Shown: positions 1 to 8,071 of the stretch, piece by piece
How positions within the stretch are numbered: the stretch's first letter is position 1
How the letters are laid out: each line of letters begins with the position of its first letter
Assembly: GCA_030644725.1 (NCBI GenBank)
Contig: CP130629.1
Span: 2,391,001 to 2,455,000, forward strand
Source of the DNA: Candidatus Electrothrix communis
Lineage (GTDB): Bacteria; Desulfobacterota; Desulfobulbia; Desulfobulbales; Desulfobulbaceae
Length of the DNA: 64,000 nt
Reading direction: 5' to 3'
Notes under the pieces: model-generated
Told to the model about the DNA's origin: nothing
Databases searched by the model: none
What the model saw: only the letters and a program-made list of their open reading frames with translations
Program-made: the position numbers and the translations under genes

Positions 1-688
1 CTTACCGGCCATAACCGGGTTCTGGAAATCAGCGGGGAAGTCGCTCTCGTAAAGAATGGTCTCACCTTTTTTGACGCCGACCAGTCGTTCTTCAAAATCT
101 TCCCCTAAATAACCGGTTCCCATATCAACGGAAAAATTCTCGTTGCGCACTTCTTTCAGGGCTTTTTCTTCATGGAATCCCTGAAAATCAATGGTCACGA
201 TATCGTCCATAGCGATCCCATGATCGTCTTCCGCAGAACGAAGGACGGCCTTGCTCCGTTGAAGTTCCGCAATCTTTTTCTCCACCTCGGCATCGGTGAC
301 ATCGCTGTTGGGCTTTTCAATCTCCAGCCCCTTATATTGCTGGAGCTCAAACTCAGGTTTTACCTCCACCATAGCAACATAGGTAAAGCTGCCGTCATCG
401 GCGAATGTGGTCTCCCGAATTTCGGGATGCACAATGACGTCGATTTTCTTTTCTTCGATCGCATCAAAATAGGTATCCTGCACCAATTTTTCTGCAACTT
501 CCGGCTCAACCCGATCTTTATAACTCTTCTTCAGGATAGACATCGGTGCCTTGCCCCGACGGAAGCCTTTGAGTGCAACTTCTTTTTCAGCTCGTTATAT
601 TTTTTATCAAGCTCCTTACCCACATCCTCCGCAGGCAGGGTAACAGTTACCTTCCGGGCCAGCTCGCTTACTTCTTCAATCGCAACAT
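1..688 (-). CDS. tig: Trigger factor, N-terminal part (runs off window; frameshift)
   Basis: Ribosome-associated peptidyl-prolyl isomerase and chaperone for nascent chains. The minus strand reads MDVAIEEVSELARKVTVTLP at its start, the usual trigger-factor ribosome-binding domain, followed after a frame change by the ribosome-docking motif GFRRGKAP and then an FKBP-like region near the window edge. A stop lies seven codons upstream of this ATG, so the start at 688 is favoured; AAAAGGAA precedes it. The frame is broken in a T run on the plus strand (583-587): one extra A on the coding strand would join LKK to EVALKGF. The break is probably a sequencing error, because conservation continues on both sides. 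The C-terminal chaperone domain is outside the window. Confidence 0.88.
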
Positions 689-850
689 CCATCGACTCAA
701 GTTCCTTTTATCCTTTTTGCCTGCATCGGGCAGATTTATTCGTTCCCGGCCGGGAGCCTCTGTAACGTCCACAGCTCTCTTGCCATCACTCTTATCCATT
801 AACACTCAGATCAAAACAAATTATAATCACTATTATCTATAAATAAATTA

Positions 851-938
851 TGGTGCGAAAGGGGGGAGTCGAACCCCCATGCACGAAGTGCGCTGGATCC
901 TAAATCCAGTGCGTCTACCAATTCCGCCACTCTCGCAC
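851..938 (-). tRNA. tRNA-Leu (anticodon TAG)
   Basis: An 88-nt cloverleaf with encoded CCA. The acceptor stem GTGCGAG pairs with TTTCGCAC (one G-T pair). The D-arm holds GGTAGAC, the anticodon stem CTGGA/TCCAG encloses loop TTTAGGA (anticodon TAG), there is a long variable arm (GCGCACTTCGTGC type, class II) and a T-arm GGGGGTTCGACTCCCCC. It lies just upstream of tig on the same strand. The anticodon decodes CUA/CUG family codons. Confidence 0.96.
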
Positions 939-1001
939 GCATCAAACCTATAGTAATAATCAATGCAACGCTCTTCGTCAAGGGAGGGTTGTGCAAAAAA
1001 A

Positions 1002-1027
1002 TAGGGACGTTTCGCGAAACGCCCCTA
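1002..1027. repeat. Short GC-rich palindrome, TAGGG...CCCTA ends
   Basis: A 26-nt inverted repeat centred on CGTTTCGCGAAACG with one mismatch, ending in TAGGG/CCCTA. It shares its ends with the longer dispersed TAGGGGC...GCCCCTA elements elsewhere in the window (for example 16757, 29637, 39880) and looks like a minimal member of that family. Confidence 0.6.
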
Positions 1028-1085
1028 CAGAACCAACTGCGTACCTTTCTCCTGCAAACCTAAAAACGAAAGTGGACAGTCATTT

Positions 1086-1130
1086 TTCAGATTGTCTGAT
1101 TTCGTTGCACTCAATCAAGGCCTACAGAAC
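1086..1130 (-). repeat. Partial copy of dispersed repeat family B
   Basis: The reverse complement matches the first half of the longer repeats near 20119, 28396, 29770 and 30808 (TTGATTGAGT, ACAACGAAAT, CAGACAATC). Here it is truncated to one arm. A hairpin with 8-bp stem CGACCGCA/TGCGGTCG follows at 1148-1173. Nothing else is seen between the tRNA and the next gene (939-1208). Confidence 0.6.
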
Positions 1131-1208
1131 TGCGCTATAAAAAAATTCGACCGCACGCTACGCGATGCGGTCGTAAAGTGACAAAGATGATAAATATATC
1201 AAAGAGTC

Positions 1209-2504
1209 TTAATCCTTGAGACAACGGACAGAGAAGCCGCCTGCGCGGAAGTGGGTGTTCACGGCGGCGTAGCCGCTAACGAAGTGCAAGAAGCGGGCGG
1301 CGGAACCGTCGACCGTACTGCTCCAGTAGTAGCCGGGGATGCCTGGCTTGTTGAGTATACCGTCGCTGTAGGAGCGATACCCCCCCACAACAAGCTTCAG
1401 GGGTGAATCGAAAAGAGCACTTCCGGTGGCTCCATATTGATCGATCTCCGCCTGCCACTCCGTTTCTGTTGGTAATCGGAAACCGGTGGGACAGGGGTTG
1501 TTAATGCCATCAAGGCCCTGCCACATATTGTTGTTTTGCCCGTCTCGCCAGTCCCAATTAGGGCCTCCTCCACCAGGCACAGCGATGAATTCATCATGAC
1601 CCGGAACATCTGTTGGGCTGAGCGTGGTAGTTGTCTGCGGGGTTGGATCATGATGAGACCGTTTCTCATGCCCGTCCGTCAGACGGCCCCACTGATATAA
1701 ATCGCCGTAGGCTGCTGTGTCGGTCAAAGATGTGGCCACCTGACGGGCCCCCAGATTGCGGTCCATCCACACTTGGCCGGTACCGGAGGTTACGGTGGGC
1801 ACTTCGGATGTGAACGAAACCCACTTCGTGCCGTTGCAGCCCTCAAAATCACTGCCGCTCCAGCGTATTTTGCCCGCACCCGCCGCATCGCACGTATCCG
1901 TCGTGCTATGCATCTTAATTTCTCCATCCACATCTAACTTCGCACCCGGAGTCGCGGCACCGGCCCCAATGCCCACATCCACTGTCGCGGTCACTTTACC
2001 GGTTCCGTCTGTCCATGAGCTGGTGCCCGCAGGGCTGGGATCACCTTTGTCGCCCTTTACGCCAGGTGTTCCTGAATCACCTTGATCACCCTTTACACCG
2101 GTCGCACCCTGAACACCTTGCTCACCAGTATCACCTTTCGCACCGGTCGCTCCCTGAACTCCCTGCTCACCGGCATCACCCGTGCCCCCCTTCACCGCCA
2201 TAAGGCTCCAGTGATCTGGGTCATCTGAAGGGATCAACGCCAGTGACGACTCATGATCCTTCACGCAAATGTAACTGCTGCCATCGAACAGCATCCCATC
2301 CCCGATTGCGTACTGAAAATTCTCCTCGCCGCGCCACGCGCCGGTCCAGAAAATAGACGCCCCGACATAAGTTTTACTACCCAGCGGAATCACCACCACC
2401 TTCTCAGCCCGCACCGTCGGGGCGGCCAACACCAGGGAAGCCAGACATAGGGCCGTGACCATACTCTTTTTTTCATTTCTTCCAAATCCGTCCGCTGTTC
2501 TCAT
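1209..2504 (-). CDS. Secreted collagen-like protein with C-terminal FISUMP domain
   Basis: A 431-aa exported protein. AAGGAG lies 9 nt before the ATG, and a Sec signal peptide ends around VRA at residue 33. Residues about 34-105 are a small unknown domain; residues about 106-156 are some 17 Gly-X-Y triplets rich in GDK, GEQ and GAT, as in bacterial collagen-like stalks; residues about 240-431 match the Fibrobacter succinogenes major paralogous (FISUMP) type, with motifs VWMDRNLGA, GDLYQWGR, CPTGFRLPTETEW, YYWSSTV and a terminal SVRCL. Such domains are found in cell-surface and adhesin-like proteins; the ligand is unknown. It stands alone, with no obvious operon partner. Surface display is inferred from the signal peptide and stalk. 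Confidence 0.85.
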   Translation of the reverse strand: MRTADGFGRNEKKSMVTALCLASLVLAAPTVRAEKVVVIPLGSKTYVGASIFWTGAWRGEENFQYAIGDGMLFDGSSYICVKDHESSLALIPSDDPDHWSLMAVKGGTGDAGEQGVQGATGAKGDTGEQGVQGATGVKGDQGDSGTPGVKGDKGDPSPAGTSSWTDGTGKVTATVDVGIGAGAATPGAKLDVDGEIKMHSTTDTCDAAGAGKIRWSGSDFEGCNGTKWVSFTSEVPTVTSGTGQVWMDRNLGARQVATSLTDTAAYGDLYQWGRLTDGHEKRSHHDPTPQTTTTLSPTDVPGHDEFIAVPGGGGPNWDWRDGQNNNMWQGLDGINNPCPTGFRLPTETEWQAEIDQYGATGSALFDSPLKLVVGGYRSYSDGILNKPGIPGYYWSSTVDGSAARFLHFVSGYAAVNTHFRAGGFSVRCLKD

Positions 2505-3063
2505 TTTGTTTTCTCCTTATTTTTTTCTGAATCGATCCAACCCTACGCCACGCCGCTTGTTTTAAAATTGACGTTCTTCCCCGCTACGAATTACATATTT
2601 TTAAGAACTTGGCATGAAGTCTCTCCTGGATTAAAGTAATCAAATTTACAACCTCCTTTTTTGGGCTATATACTATATGTATCCTCTCAAAAACTCAGGA
2701 ATTTTCCGCTAGCGTAATCCTTCTAATGTATAAATTCAATCACTTCCGATACAGAAAATGTCGTCAAACATGCTTTACCCTAGATTTTGGAAAGATAGTT
2801 AAAGTATACCCACTCAATCTTGAGCAATAATAAATTAAAATATTAGCTAGATACAATCTAAACTATACGGAATTAGTGCTGACTTATCAGCTCGGGATTA
2901 ATTTTCACCTCTACTTGCACCACACTGTAACACCTGCGCAAACAATAATGACTATACCACCATGCCCCAAAGGGGCTCTATATCAGCTCGGGGTAACACC
3001 CCGAGTCGCAAGACGAGGAGGCTCATTTACTCTACGTAACTAGCAATAAAAAACTTGCTACTC
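2505..3063. other. Gene-free AT-rich stretch
   Basis: No convincing ORF or RNA. Two copies of TATCAGCTCGGG occur at about 2886 and 2980; the second begins a small hairpin TCGGGgtaacaCCCCGA. The stretch is AT-rich and separates the minus-strand FISUMP gene from the plus-strand secreted-protein genes. Confidence 0.5.
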
Positions 3064-3093
3064 TTGACGTAATACGACAAAGAGGTGTATAAT
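3064..3093 (+). promoter_or_regulatory. Sigma-70-type promoter for the secreted protein gene
   Basis: TTGACG at 3064-3069 and a perfect TATAAT at 3088-3093, separated by 18 nt. This is about 140 nt upstream of the ATG at 3233. The leader between them carries a direct repeat (3098-3117 and 3161-3180; core CTGAAAAAATATATCC, 63-nt period) of unknown role. Confidence 0.6.
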
Positions 3094-3232
3094 TAGATCT
3101 GAAAAAATATATCCTTTTTTATTAAATAATTAACTAATTTTTCTTCCTCTCATCTGGCTGTCTGAAAAAATATATCCTTCTTACAGCACCAACTGGTGAA
3201 TCCCAACTGACAGTTTTTCCCTCAGAACAAAA

Positions 3233-3853
3233 ATGAAAAAAAATCTCGTTTTATCCCTGCTCCTGCTCTTATCATTTTCCCAAATGACAACAACAGCATA
3301 CGGAGAAATCGTCAGCAAAATTATTGATTGGTCAAAGAAAAAAACGTGGTCACTCACATCGGTTCCTCGTGATTTTGCTGCCTCTTTTGACAAAAAGAAA
3401 ATATTCATCCTGGAAGAGGACAACAAGGTCCGTGTTTATGCAAATACCTATAACGGCAACCGACTGGGCATAATCGATGTTCCTCCGACGACCGTTGCTA
3501 TCGACATCGCCCCACGCGGAGGAATGCTCTACCTCATTGATAGCGACAAAACCTACACAGCGATAGAGATCACCTATAAGAAAAAAGACGACTCCATCGT
3601 GGACTGGGTAGTGAAACACACTTGGAAAACCGAAGCCCGCCCCATCGACATCGCCCAGTCGTTTGATAAAAAATACGCTTTTATCCTGGAGAGCGACAGT
3701 AAAGTGCATATTTACTCTCTCACCGGTGAAAGACAAAAAGTATTTTCTGTTTCCCCGGGTACGCTTGCCATTACCGTTCCGTCCAGAAAAAGGACCCTCT
3801 GTCTTATTGATCGCAACGCAAGGTATAAATCCGTACAGCTCCGACTACCGTAA
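3233..3853 (+). CDS. Secreted beta-propeller-like repeat protein
   Basis: A 206-aa protein with an N-terminal signal peptide (MKK plus a long leucine core, cleavage near TAYG). Two tandem units of about 65 residues follow (about 47-113 and 140-204). Each has the pattern D-F/I-A-x-S-F-D-K-K, F-I-L-E-x-D-x-K-V-x-x-Y, and a closing L-x-L-I-D-x-x-x-x-Y, the look of two blades of a WD/NHL-like propeller. The same unit forms the N-terminal domain of the next gene (4228). No catalytic motif is visible. It probably acts in the periplasm, perhaps as a partner of the neighbouring thioredoxin-fold protein. The function is unknown. Confidence 0.75.
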   Translation: MKKNLVLSLLLLLSFSQMTTTAYGEIVSKIIDWSKKKTWSLTSVPRDFAASFDKKKIFILEEDNKVRVYANTYNGNRLGIIDVPPTTVAIDIAPRGGMLYLIDSDKTYTAIEITYKKKDDSIVDWVVKHTWKTEARPIDIAQSFDKKYAFILESDSKVHIYSLTGERQKVFSVSPGTLAITVPSRKRTLCLIDRNARYKSVQLRLP

Positions 3854-4227
3854 TCCTGCAACCCCTTATAAATCCACACATATTAACAACAAGAATTGCG
3901 CCACCAAGAAGGAAAGGATGCTCATCTTCTCGACTTTGACGTAAAAAACGGAAAACTCCTGAAAAAGCAAGTGCCTTGCTTGCATAATATTTTTCCGGAG
4001 AGTATATTACGCAAACGACTCTGTCCAACAGATGCAGTAAGCTAAAAAATCGGCTTTATCGACTGAACGCAGACGAAATGCCGCATGCACCTGTTGACGA
4101 CCTTCCGGGCTGCCGCAATCAGTCGTTTATCGACCCTGTTTATCGTTCCAAAAAGAACGAGAGCCCCAGTCCCGACGAAACGCACCGAATCTAACTACCT
4201 AATCAACCAAAAAATAAAGGAGAAAAG
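3854..4227. other. Gene-free stretch upstream of the dsbA-like gene
   Basis: No coding potential recognised. It contains a short hairpin CGTTCcaaaaaGAACG near 4144-4159. AAAGGAGAAAAG directly precedes the ATG at 4228 and is the ribosome-binding site. Confidence 0.45.
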
Positions 4228-5090
4228 ATGAAGAAAACCTTAACATTATGTACTCTACTACTCTTATCATCAAGCCAAGTTCTGGCTGAGGATACGCCTG
4301 CCAAATCCAGCACCACCCTGATCACCTCCCCCCTGTCCACGTGGCGGATGAATGTTACGCCGGTTGACTTTGCCCAGTCATTGGATAACAAATTGGTTTT
4401 TGTCCTAGGCGACGACAGCAAGGTACATATATACGCCTCTGCTGACGGTGCTGAACTGGGGTCTGTCCCTGTTGCGAAAGAAACCGTTGCCATTGATATT
4501 GCTCCTCGCGGCGAGATGCTCTTCCTGGTGGACAGCAATAAGAAGTATACCGCTCTGGATATCTCCTTTGCCCAGGATATCGACACAGCCGGTTCTCCGT
4601 TTATCGGCAAAGAGGGCGCGCCGATCAGTCTGGTTGTCTTCTCTGATTTTCAATGCCCGTTCTGCAGCAAAGTTCAACCGCTGCTGGATGAGATCCTGAA
4701 AAAAAATCCTGAAAAACTCAAAATCGTTTTCAAACATCTTCCGCTCCAAATGCATAAGCAGGCCAAACCCGCTGCACTGGCCTCTATCGCAGCCCATGAG
4801 CAGGGAAAATTCTGGCAGATGCATGATGCGCTCTTTGCTGTCACGCCTAAAAAACTGAACAAAGAAACCATTGAGAAGGCGGCCAAGGATATCGGCCTGG
4901 ACATGGAGAAATTCCAAAAGATCTAGCCAGCCCATCTGTTCAGGCAAAACTGAAAAAAGATATGGTTGATGCGGGTAAAGCCGGTGTCGGCGGAACCCCC
5001 ACCCTCTTCATCAACGGACGCCAGGTCAAAGGTCGGGGAGCCAATGTTCTCCAAGAGATGATCGACCAGGAATTGGCCCCTAAAAAATAA
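4228..5090 (+). CDS. Periplasmic DsbA-family thioredoxin with N-terminal propeller-like domain (frameshift)
   Basis: A signal peptide (cleavage near VLA, residue 20), then one copy of the about 65-residue unit seen in the upstream gene (residues about 46-112), then a DsbA/thioredoxin_4 domain. The active site CPFC is at residues 143-146 after FSDFQ, and the cis-proline motif GGTPTLFING is near the C-terminus. It should catalyse or shuttle disulfides in the periplasm. The frame breaks in an A run near 4917-4920: the upstream frame stops at 4926, and one added A gives FQKDLASPSVQAKLKKD and a natural end at 5090. The catalytic parts are intact on both sides, so a sequencing error is more likely than a dead gene. 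phoH follows after 21 nt. Confidence 0.82.
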
Positions 5091-5111
5091 ACAAAACAAG
5101 ACTCTAAAGCT

Positions 5112-6092
5112 TTGCGTACTTCCCAAAAGCTCACCGGAGAAACCGAGCAGAACCTGAACTTTGACGACTATGCTGTTGCTCAGGTTCTGTTCGGCATGCA
5201 TAATCATAACCTGAAGACTGTTGAACAGGTCGTCGGGGTGCAGATTTATGATCGGGGTAATACCCTGAACATCACCGGCAAAGGGCATGCTGTCCAGTTG
5301 GCCACATCCTTGCTCACTCAACTCTATGACCTTGTTCGAAAAGGCTATCCTGTCTTCAGTCAGGACATCGTCTTTGGGATTAAAATCCTGGAATCTTCTC
5401 CATCAGCCTCTTTGGCAGAAATCTTTTTGGACAGGGTCTGCATCACTGCCCAGAAAAGAATTATTTCTCCCAAAAGTGTCCATCAGAAAAACTATATCGA
5501 GGCTATCCGCACAAACGATATTGTTTTCGGGATTGGTCCGGCCGGAACCGGCAAGACCTATCTGGCCGTGGCTATGGCGGTCTCGGCCTTGGCTTCGGAA
5601 TTGGTCCAGCGTATTATCCTCACTCGTCCGGCTGTGGAGGCTGGCGAAAAACTCGGCTTTCTGCCCGGCGATCTGGCCCAGAAGGTTGATCCCTATCTCC
5701 GCCCTCTGACCGATGCACTGAACGATATGATGGGCAGTGAAAAGGTTGCTGATCTGATCGAACAGGGAGTAATTGAGATTGCGCCCCTGGCCTTTATGCG
5801 GGGCAGAACCCTGAATAACGGCTTTGTGATTTTGGATGAGGCGCAAAACACCACCAGCGAGCAGATGAAGATGTTCCTGACCCGAATCGGCTTTGATGCC
5901 AAGGCGGTGATCACCGGAGACATCACCCAGGTTGACCTGCCCGGCAAGCAGGCCTCAGGGCTGGTAGAGGCAAGTCAGCTCCTCAAGGGAATCGACGGTA
6001 TTGGGTTCTCTCATTTTGACCATAATGATGTTGTCCGCCATCCCTTGGTGCAGAAAATCATTCAGGCATATGACGGGCAGGCAAAGAAGTAA
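5112..6092 (+). CDS. phoH: PhoH-family ATPase (YbeZ type)
   Basis: A 326-aa protein, the usual length. An N-terminal KH-like part of about 120 residues is followed by a P-loop domain with Walker A GPAGTGKT (142-149), the family motif ILTRPAVEAGEKLGFLPGD (169-187), Walker B VILDEAQN (239-246) and the TGD sensor motif. PhoH/YbeZ proteins are RNA-associated ATPases that work with the YbeY endonuclease in rRNA and RNA quality control; no ybeY is visible here. The start is TTG at 5112 with a weak upstream ribosome site, so the true start may differ by a few codons. It may be cotranscribed with the dsbA-like gene. Confidence 0.93.
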   Translation: MRTSQKLTGETEQNLNFDDYAVAQVLFGMHNHNLKTVEQVVGVQIYDRGNTLNITGKGHAVQLATSLLTQLYDLVRKGYPVFSQDIVFGIKILESSPSASLAEIFLDRVCITAQKRIISPKSVHQKNYIEAIRTNDIVFGIGPAGTGKTYLAVAMAVSALASELVQRIILTRPAVEAGEKLGFLPGDLAQKVDPYLRPLTDALNDMMGSEKVADLIEQGVIEIAPLAFMRGRTLNNGFVILDEAQNTTSEQMKMFLTRIGFDAKAVITGDITQVDLPGKQASGLVEASQLLKGIDGIGFSHFDHNDVVRHPLVQKIIQAYDGQAKK

Positions 6093-6277
6093 TCAAGCTC
6101 TGCTGGTCACCCTCGGTGCCTGCTTTCCTCGCTCTTCCTGCCCCTGCCCTCCTCCCTTTTCTATCTACCTTCCCTATTATATATCTATTACAGCCCCCTC
6201 CTTGACAAGGAGTATCTCGTTGTAACACGGTGTGGATAGCTTGTTATTTCCCTTTCCATAAAGGCCGGAAAGCTGTA

Positions 6278-6297
6278 TTGTACAATTATAAGTACAA
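6278..6297. promoter_or_regulatory. Operator palindrome of the yefM-yoeB module
   Basis: Inverted repeat TTGTAC-8 nt-GTACAA just upstream of yefM. The TGTACA hexamer is the known recognition core of YefM-type repressors, which supports autoregulation of this module. The site overlaps a likely -10 region (TTATAA). Confidence 0.6.
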
Positions 6298-6327
6298 TTC
6301 AGTAACCAATAAAAGGGGGAAGAACGT

Positions 6328-6588
6328 ATGGATTCGATAAATTACAGTGAACTGCGGGCAAATCTCAAGACAACAATGGACCGCGTCAGCAAGAACCATG
6401 AGCCTGTTATCATTACGCGCTAAAATCGCAGCAATTTAGTTTTGCTTTCTTATGAAGATTACTCGGCAATCGAAGAAACAGCGTATCTACTTCGCTCACC
6501 AAAAAATGCCAAAAGACTCCGCGAAGGCATTACAAGTTTCAATGAAGGAAATGGACTGGAACGAGAGCTCATTGAGGTTGATGAATGA
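6328..6588 (+). pseudogene. yefM: YefM-type antitoxin, nonsense mutation
   Basis: The reading frame gives MDSINYSELRANLKTTMDRV...EPVIITR, an in-frame TAA at 6421-6423, then NRSNLVLLSYEDYSAIEETAYLLRSPKNAKRLREGI to a TGA at 6588. This is a standard 86-aa Phd/YefM antitoxin in which the conserved Q after ITR (as in TRQN) has become a stop, a C-to-T change. AAAAGGGGGA precedes the ATG. Intact YefM would bind and neutralise YoeB and repress the operon. Unlike most breaks in this window, this is a substitution and not a run-length change, so it may be real. Confidence 0.8.
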
Positions 6589-6838
6589 AGATCATCTTTC
6601 ATCCGAACGCCTGGGAGGATTATTTGTACTGGCAGAAAGAAAACAAGAAGATCTTAAAAAAATCAATACGCTGATAAAAGACATACAAAGAACACCGCAG
6701 AGCGGATTGGGTAAGCCAGAGCCTCTCAAATTTGATTTTTCCGGCTTCTGGAGTCGCCGGATTGACCACGAACATCGTCTTGTTTATCGCGTAGAAGAAC
6801 AGGAACTGCATATTCTTTCCTGTCGGCTGCATTATTAA
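6585..6838 (+). pseudogene. yoeB: YoeB-type toxin, frameshifted
   Basis: Starts inside the yefM stop (ATGA overlap, 6585-6588) with MKIIFHPNAWEDYLYWQKEN. A run of seven A near 6655 shifts the frame and causes a stop; with eight A the protein continues KKINTLIKDIQRTP, GKPEPLK, SGFWSRRI, EHRLVYRV and ends LSCRLHY, an 84-residue YoeB. YoeB is a ribosome-dependent mRNA endonuclease of the RelE fold; the conserved R, E and terminal H-Y residues are present. The shift may be a sequencing error, but together with the antitoxin stop the module may be dead. Confidence 0.8.
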
Positions 6839-6876
6839 ATCTTTGAGTTCCCTTCTCCACACCAACTCACGAAGCT

Positions 6877-7653
6877 ATGAAAACCATCCTCGAAATAAAC
6901 AATCTGCGCAAGACCTTTGCCGATTTCACAGCAGTTAACGGTATCAACCTGGAAGTTAAGGCCGGGGAAATTTTCGGTTTCCTGGGACCCAACGGGGCAG
7001 GCAAAACCACTACCATCAAGATTTTGGCAGGCCTCCTCCAACCGGATAGCGGAAGCGTGACCATCAACGGTAATTCTCTAGCAGAGCAGCCTCTTATCTG
7101 CAAGCAGGATACCGGCTATGTCCCGGATCGCCCCTGGCTTTTTGAGAAGCTCACCGGCGGGGAATATCTCAAATTTGTGGCCAGCCTCTATAATCTTCCC
7201 GAAGAGCAATTTAATGCCACCGCCCCGAAATATCTGGATATGTTCGATCTCGGCAAATGGGAGGATCATCTCATTGAAAGCTACTCGCACGGGATGCGTC
7301 AGAAGCTGATCATGACCTCGGTCTTCATGCTCAATCAGCCTCTACTCATTATTGATGAGCCCATGGTCGGCCTGGACCCCAAATCCGCTCGTATTGTCAA
7401 GGAGTTATTTAAGAGAAAAGCAGAAGAAGGGAGCACTATTTTTCTCTCCACCCATTCCTTGGAAATCGCGGAAGAACTCTGTCATCGTATCGCCATCATC
7501 ACCAACGGCACCTTGCATATCATTGGGACAATGGAGGAACTCCGGAAAAAGGCGGGGAGAGAAAATCAGGATATTGATCTTGAAGAAATCTTTTTGGAGC
7601 TTACCGGGGCTTGGGAGATGCAGCAGGTTATTGCGGCGCTTAAGGAAGAGTGA
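6877..7653 (+). CDS. ABC-2-type transporter ATP-binding protein
   Basis: A 258-aa nucleotide-binding subunit: Walker A GPNGAGKT (37-44), signature YSHGMRQK, Walker B LLIIDEPMVGLDP and H-loop STHS. The sequence type (CcmA/YbhF-like) belongs to exporters whose membrane partner is an ABC-2 permease. No permease gene follows: the next 420 nt hold a foldback element. Its partner must be elsewhere or has been lost. It is read from its own ATG after the yoeB remnant. Confidence 0.9.
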   Translation: MKTILEINNLRKTFADFTAVNGINLEVKAGEIFGFLGPNGAGKTTTIKILAGLLQPDSGSVTINGNSLAEQPLICKQDTGYVPDRPWLFEKLTGGEYLKFVASLYNLPEEQFNATAPKYLDMFDLGKWEDHLIESYSHGMRQKLIMTSVFMLNQPLLIIDEPMVGLDPKSARIVKELFKRKAEEGSTIFLSTHSLEIAEELCHRIAIITNGTLHIIGTMEELRKKAGRENQDIDLEEIFLELTGAWEMQQVIAALKEE

Positions 7654-7813
7654 AATGGGGTAGAGACGTATCCGGTCTTTACATATAGCATCTCTATGTA
7701 ACTTTTTTCTTGAGTAATTTAACAGGGCACGCCCCTATTATTATTTCGAAGAGGAATCGCGAAGGTATGTTGCGAGAGCACGACAGGAAAAAATTGAAGT
7801 AACTTTCTTGATT

Positions 7814-7974
7814 GGATTTTGGGTGGTGCCCCTCGTGAGTGTTGTTAAACTGAAAACGACGCAACCATAAGAGGTTGGGCCACTGAAGGCATAAGCCATA
7901 AAGTGAGCCGTTTCAGTGAACTGCTGGTATCTTTAAACACCAACAACACTCAGCGGGGCGACCATCGGATTTTG
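7814..7974. mobile_element. Foldback (MITE-like) element with nested stem structure
   Basis: A 145-nt core (7822-7966) flanked by a perfect 8-bp direct repeat GGATTTTG (7814-7821, 7967-7974). The ends pair: GGT/ACC, GCCCC/GGGGC and GAGTGTTGTT/AACAACACTC (7837-7846 with 7942-7951). Inside, ACTGAAAACG (7849-7858) pairs with CGTTTCAGT (7909-7917, one bulge), enclosing hairpins CAACC/GGTTG (7862-7877) and GGCCACT/AGTG-A-GCC (7878-7909) with an inner GGC/GCC. The paired flanking repeats suggest insertion; the layered stems suggest a structured RNA. No family was recognised. The rest of 7654-8071 shows no gene. Confidence 0.6.
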
Positions 7975-8071
7975 AATTGACAAATATTCTTCCTTTCAGG
8001 ACAATCAAAACATAGGATATTTATCGGAACTATCTGCGTATGATTTGATAAAAACAAGACAATAGGAGGCA

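Noticed and set aside
172..765. Plus-strand ORF of 197 aa
   Set aside because: Antisense of trigger factor; the minus strand encodes a conserved protein over the same bases.
811..996. Minus-strand ORF of 61 aa
   Set aside because: It covers the tRNA-Leu gene; ORFs like this with ARVAELVDALDLGSSAL are translated tRNA.
1148..1173. Hairpin CGACCGCA/TGCGGTCG as a terminator
   Set aside because: No T tract on either side and no clear gene end nearby; left as part of the repeat region.
2040..2190. Tandem short repeats, possible CRISPR
   Set aside because: They are codons for Gly-X-Y triplets in the collagen-like gene; there are no unique spacers of constant length.
3098..3180. Direct repeat CTGAAAAAATATATCC as a mobile-element scar
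   Set aside because: Only two copies, 63 nt apart in one leader, with no element between them; noted only as a possible regulatory repeat.
7822..7966. Foldback element as an integron attC site or retron msr-msd
   Set aside because: No GTTRRRY/RYYYAAC core sites, and no integrase or reverse transcriptase gene adjacent.
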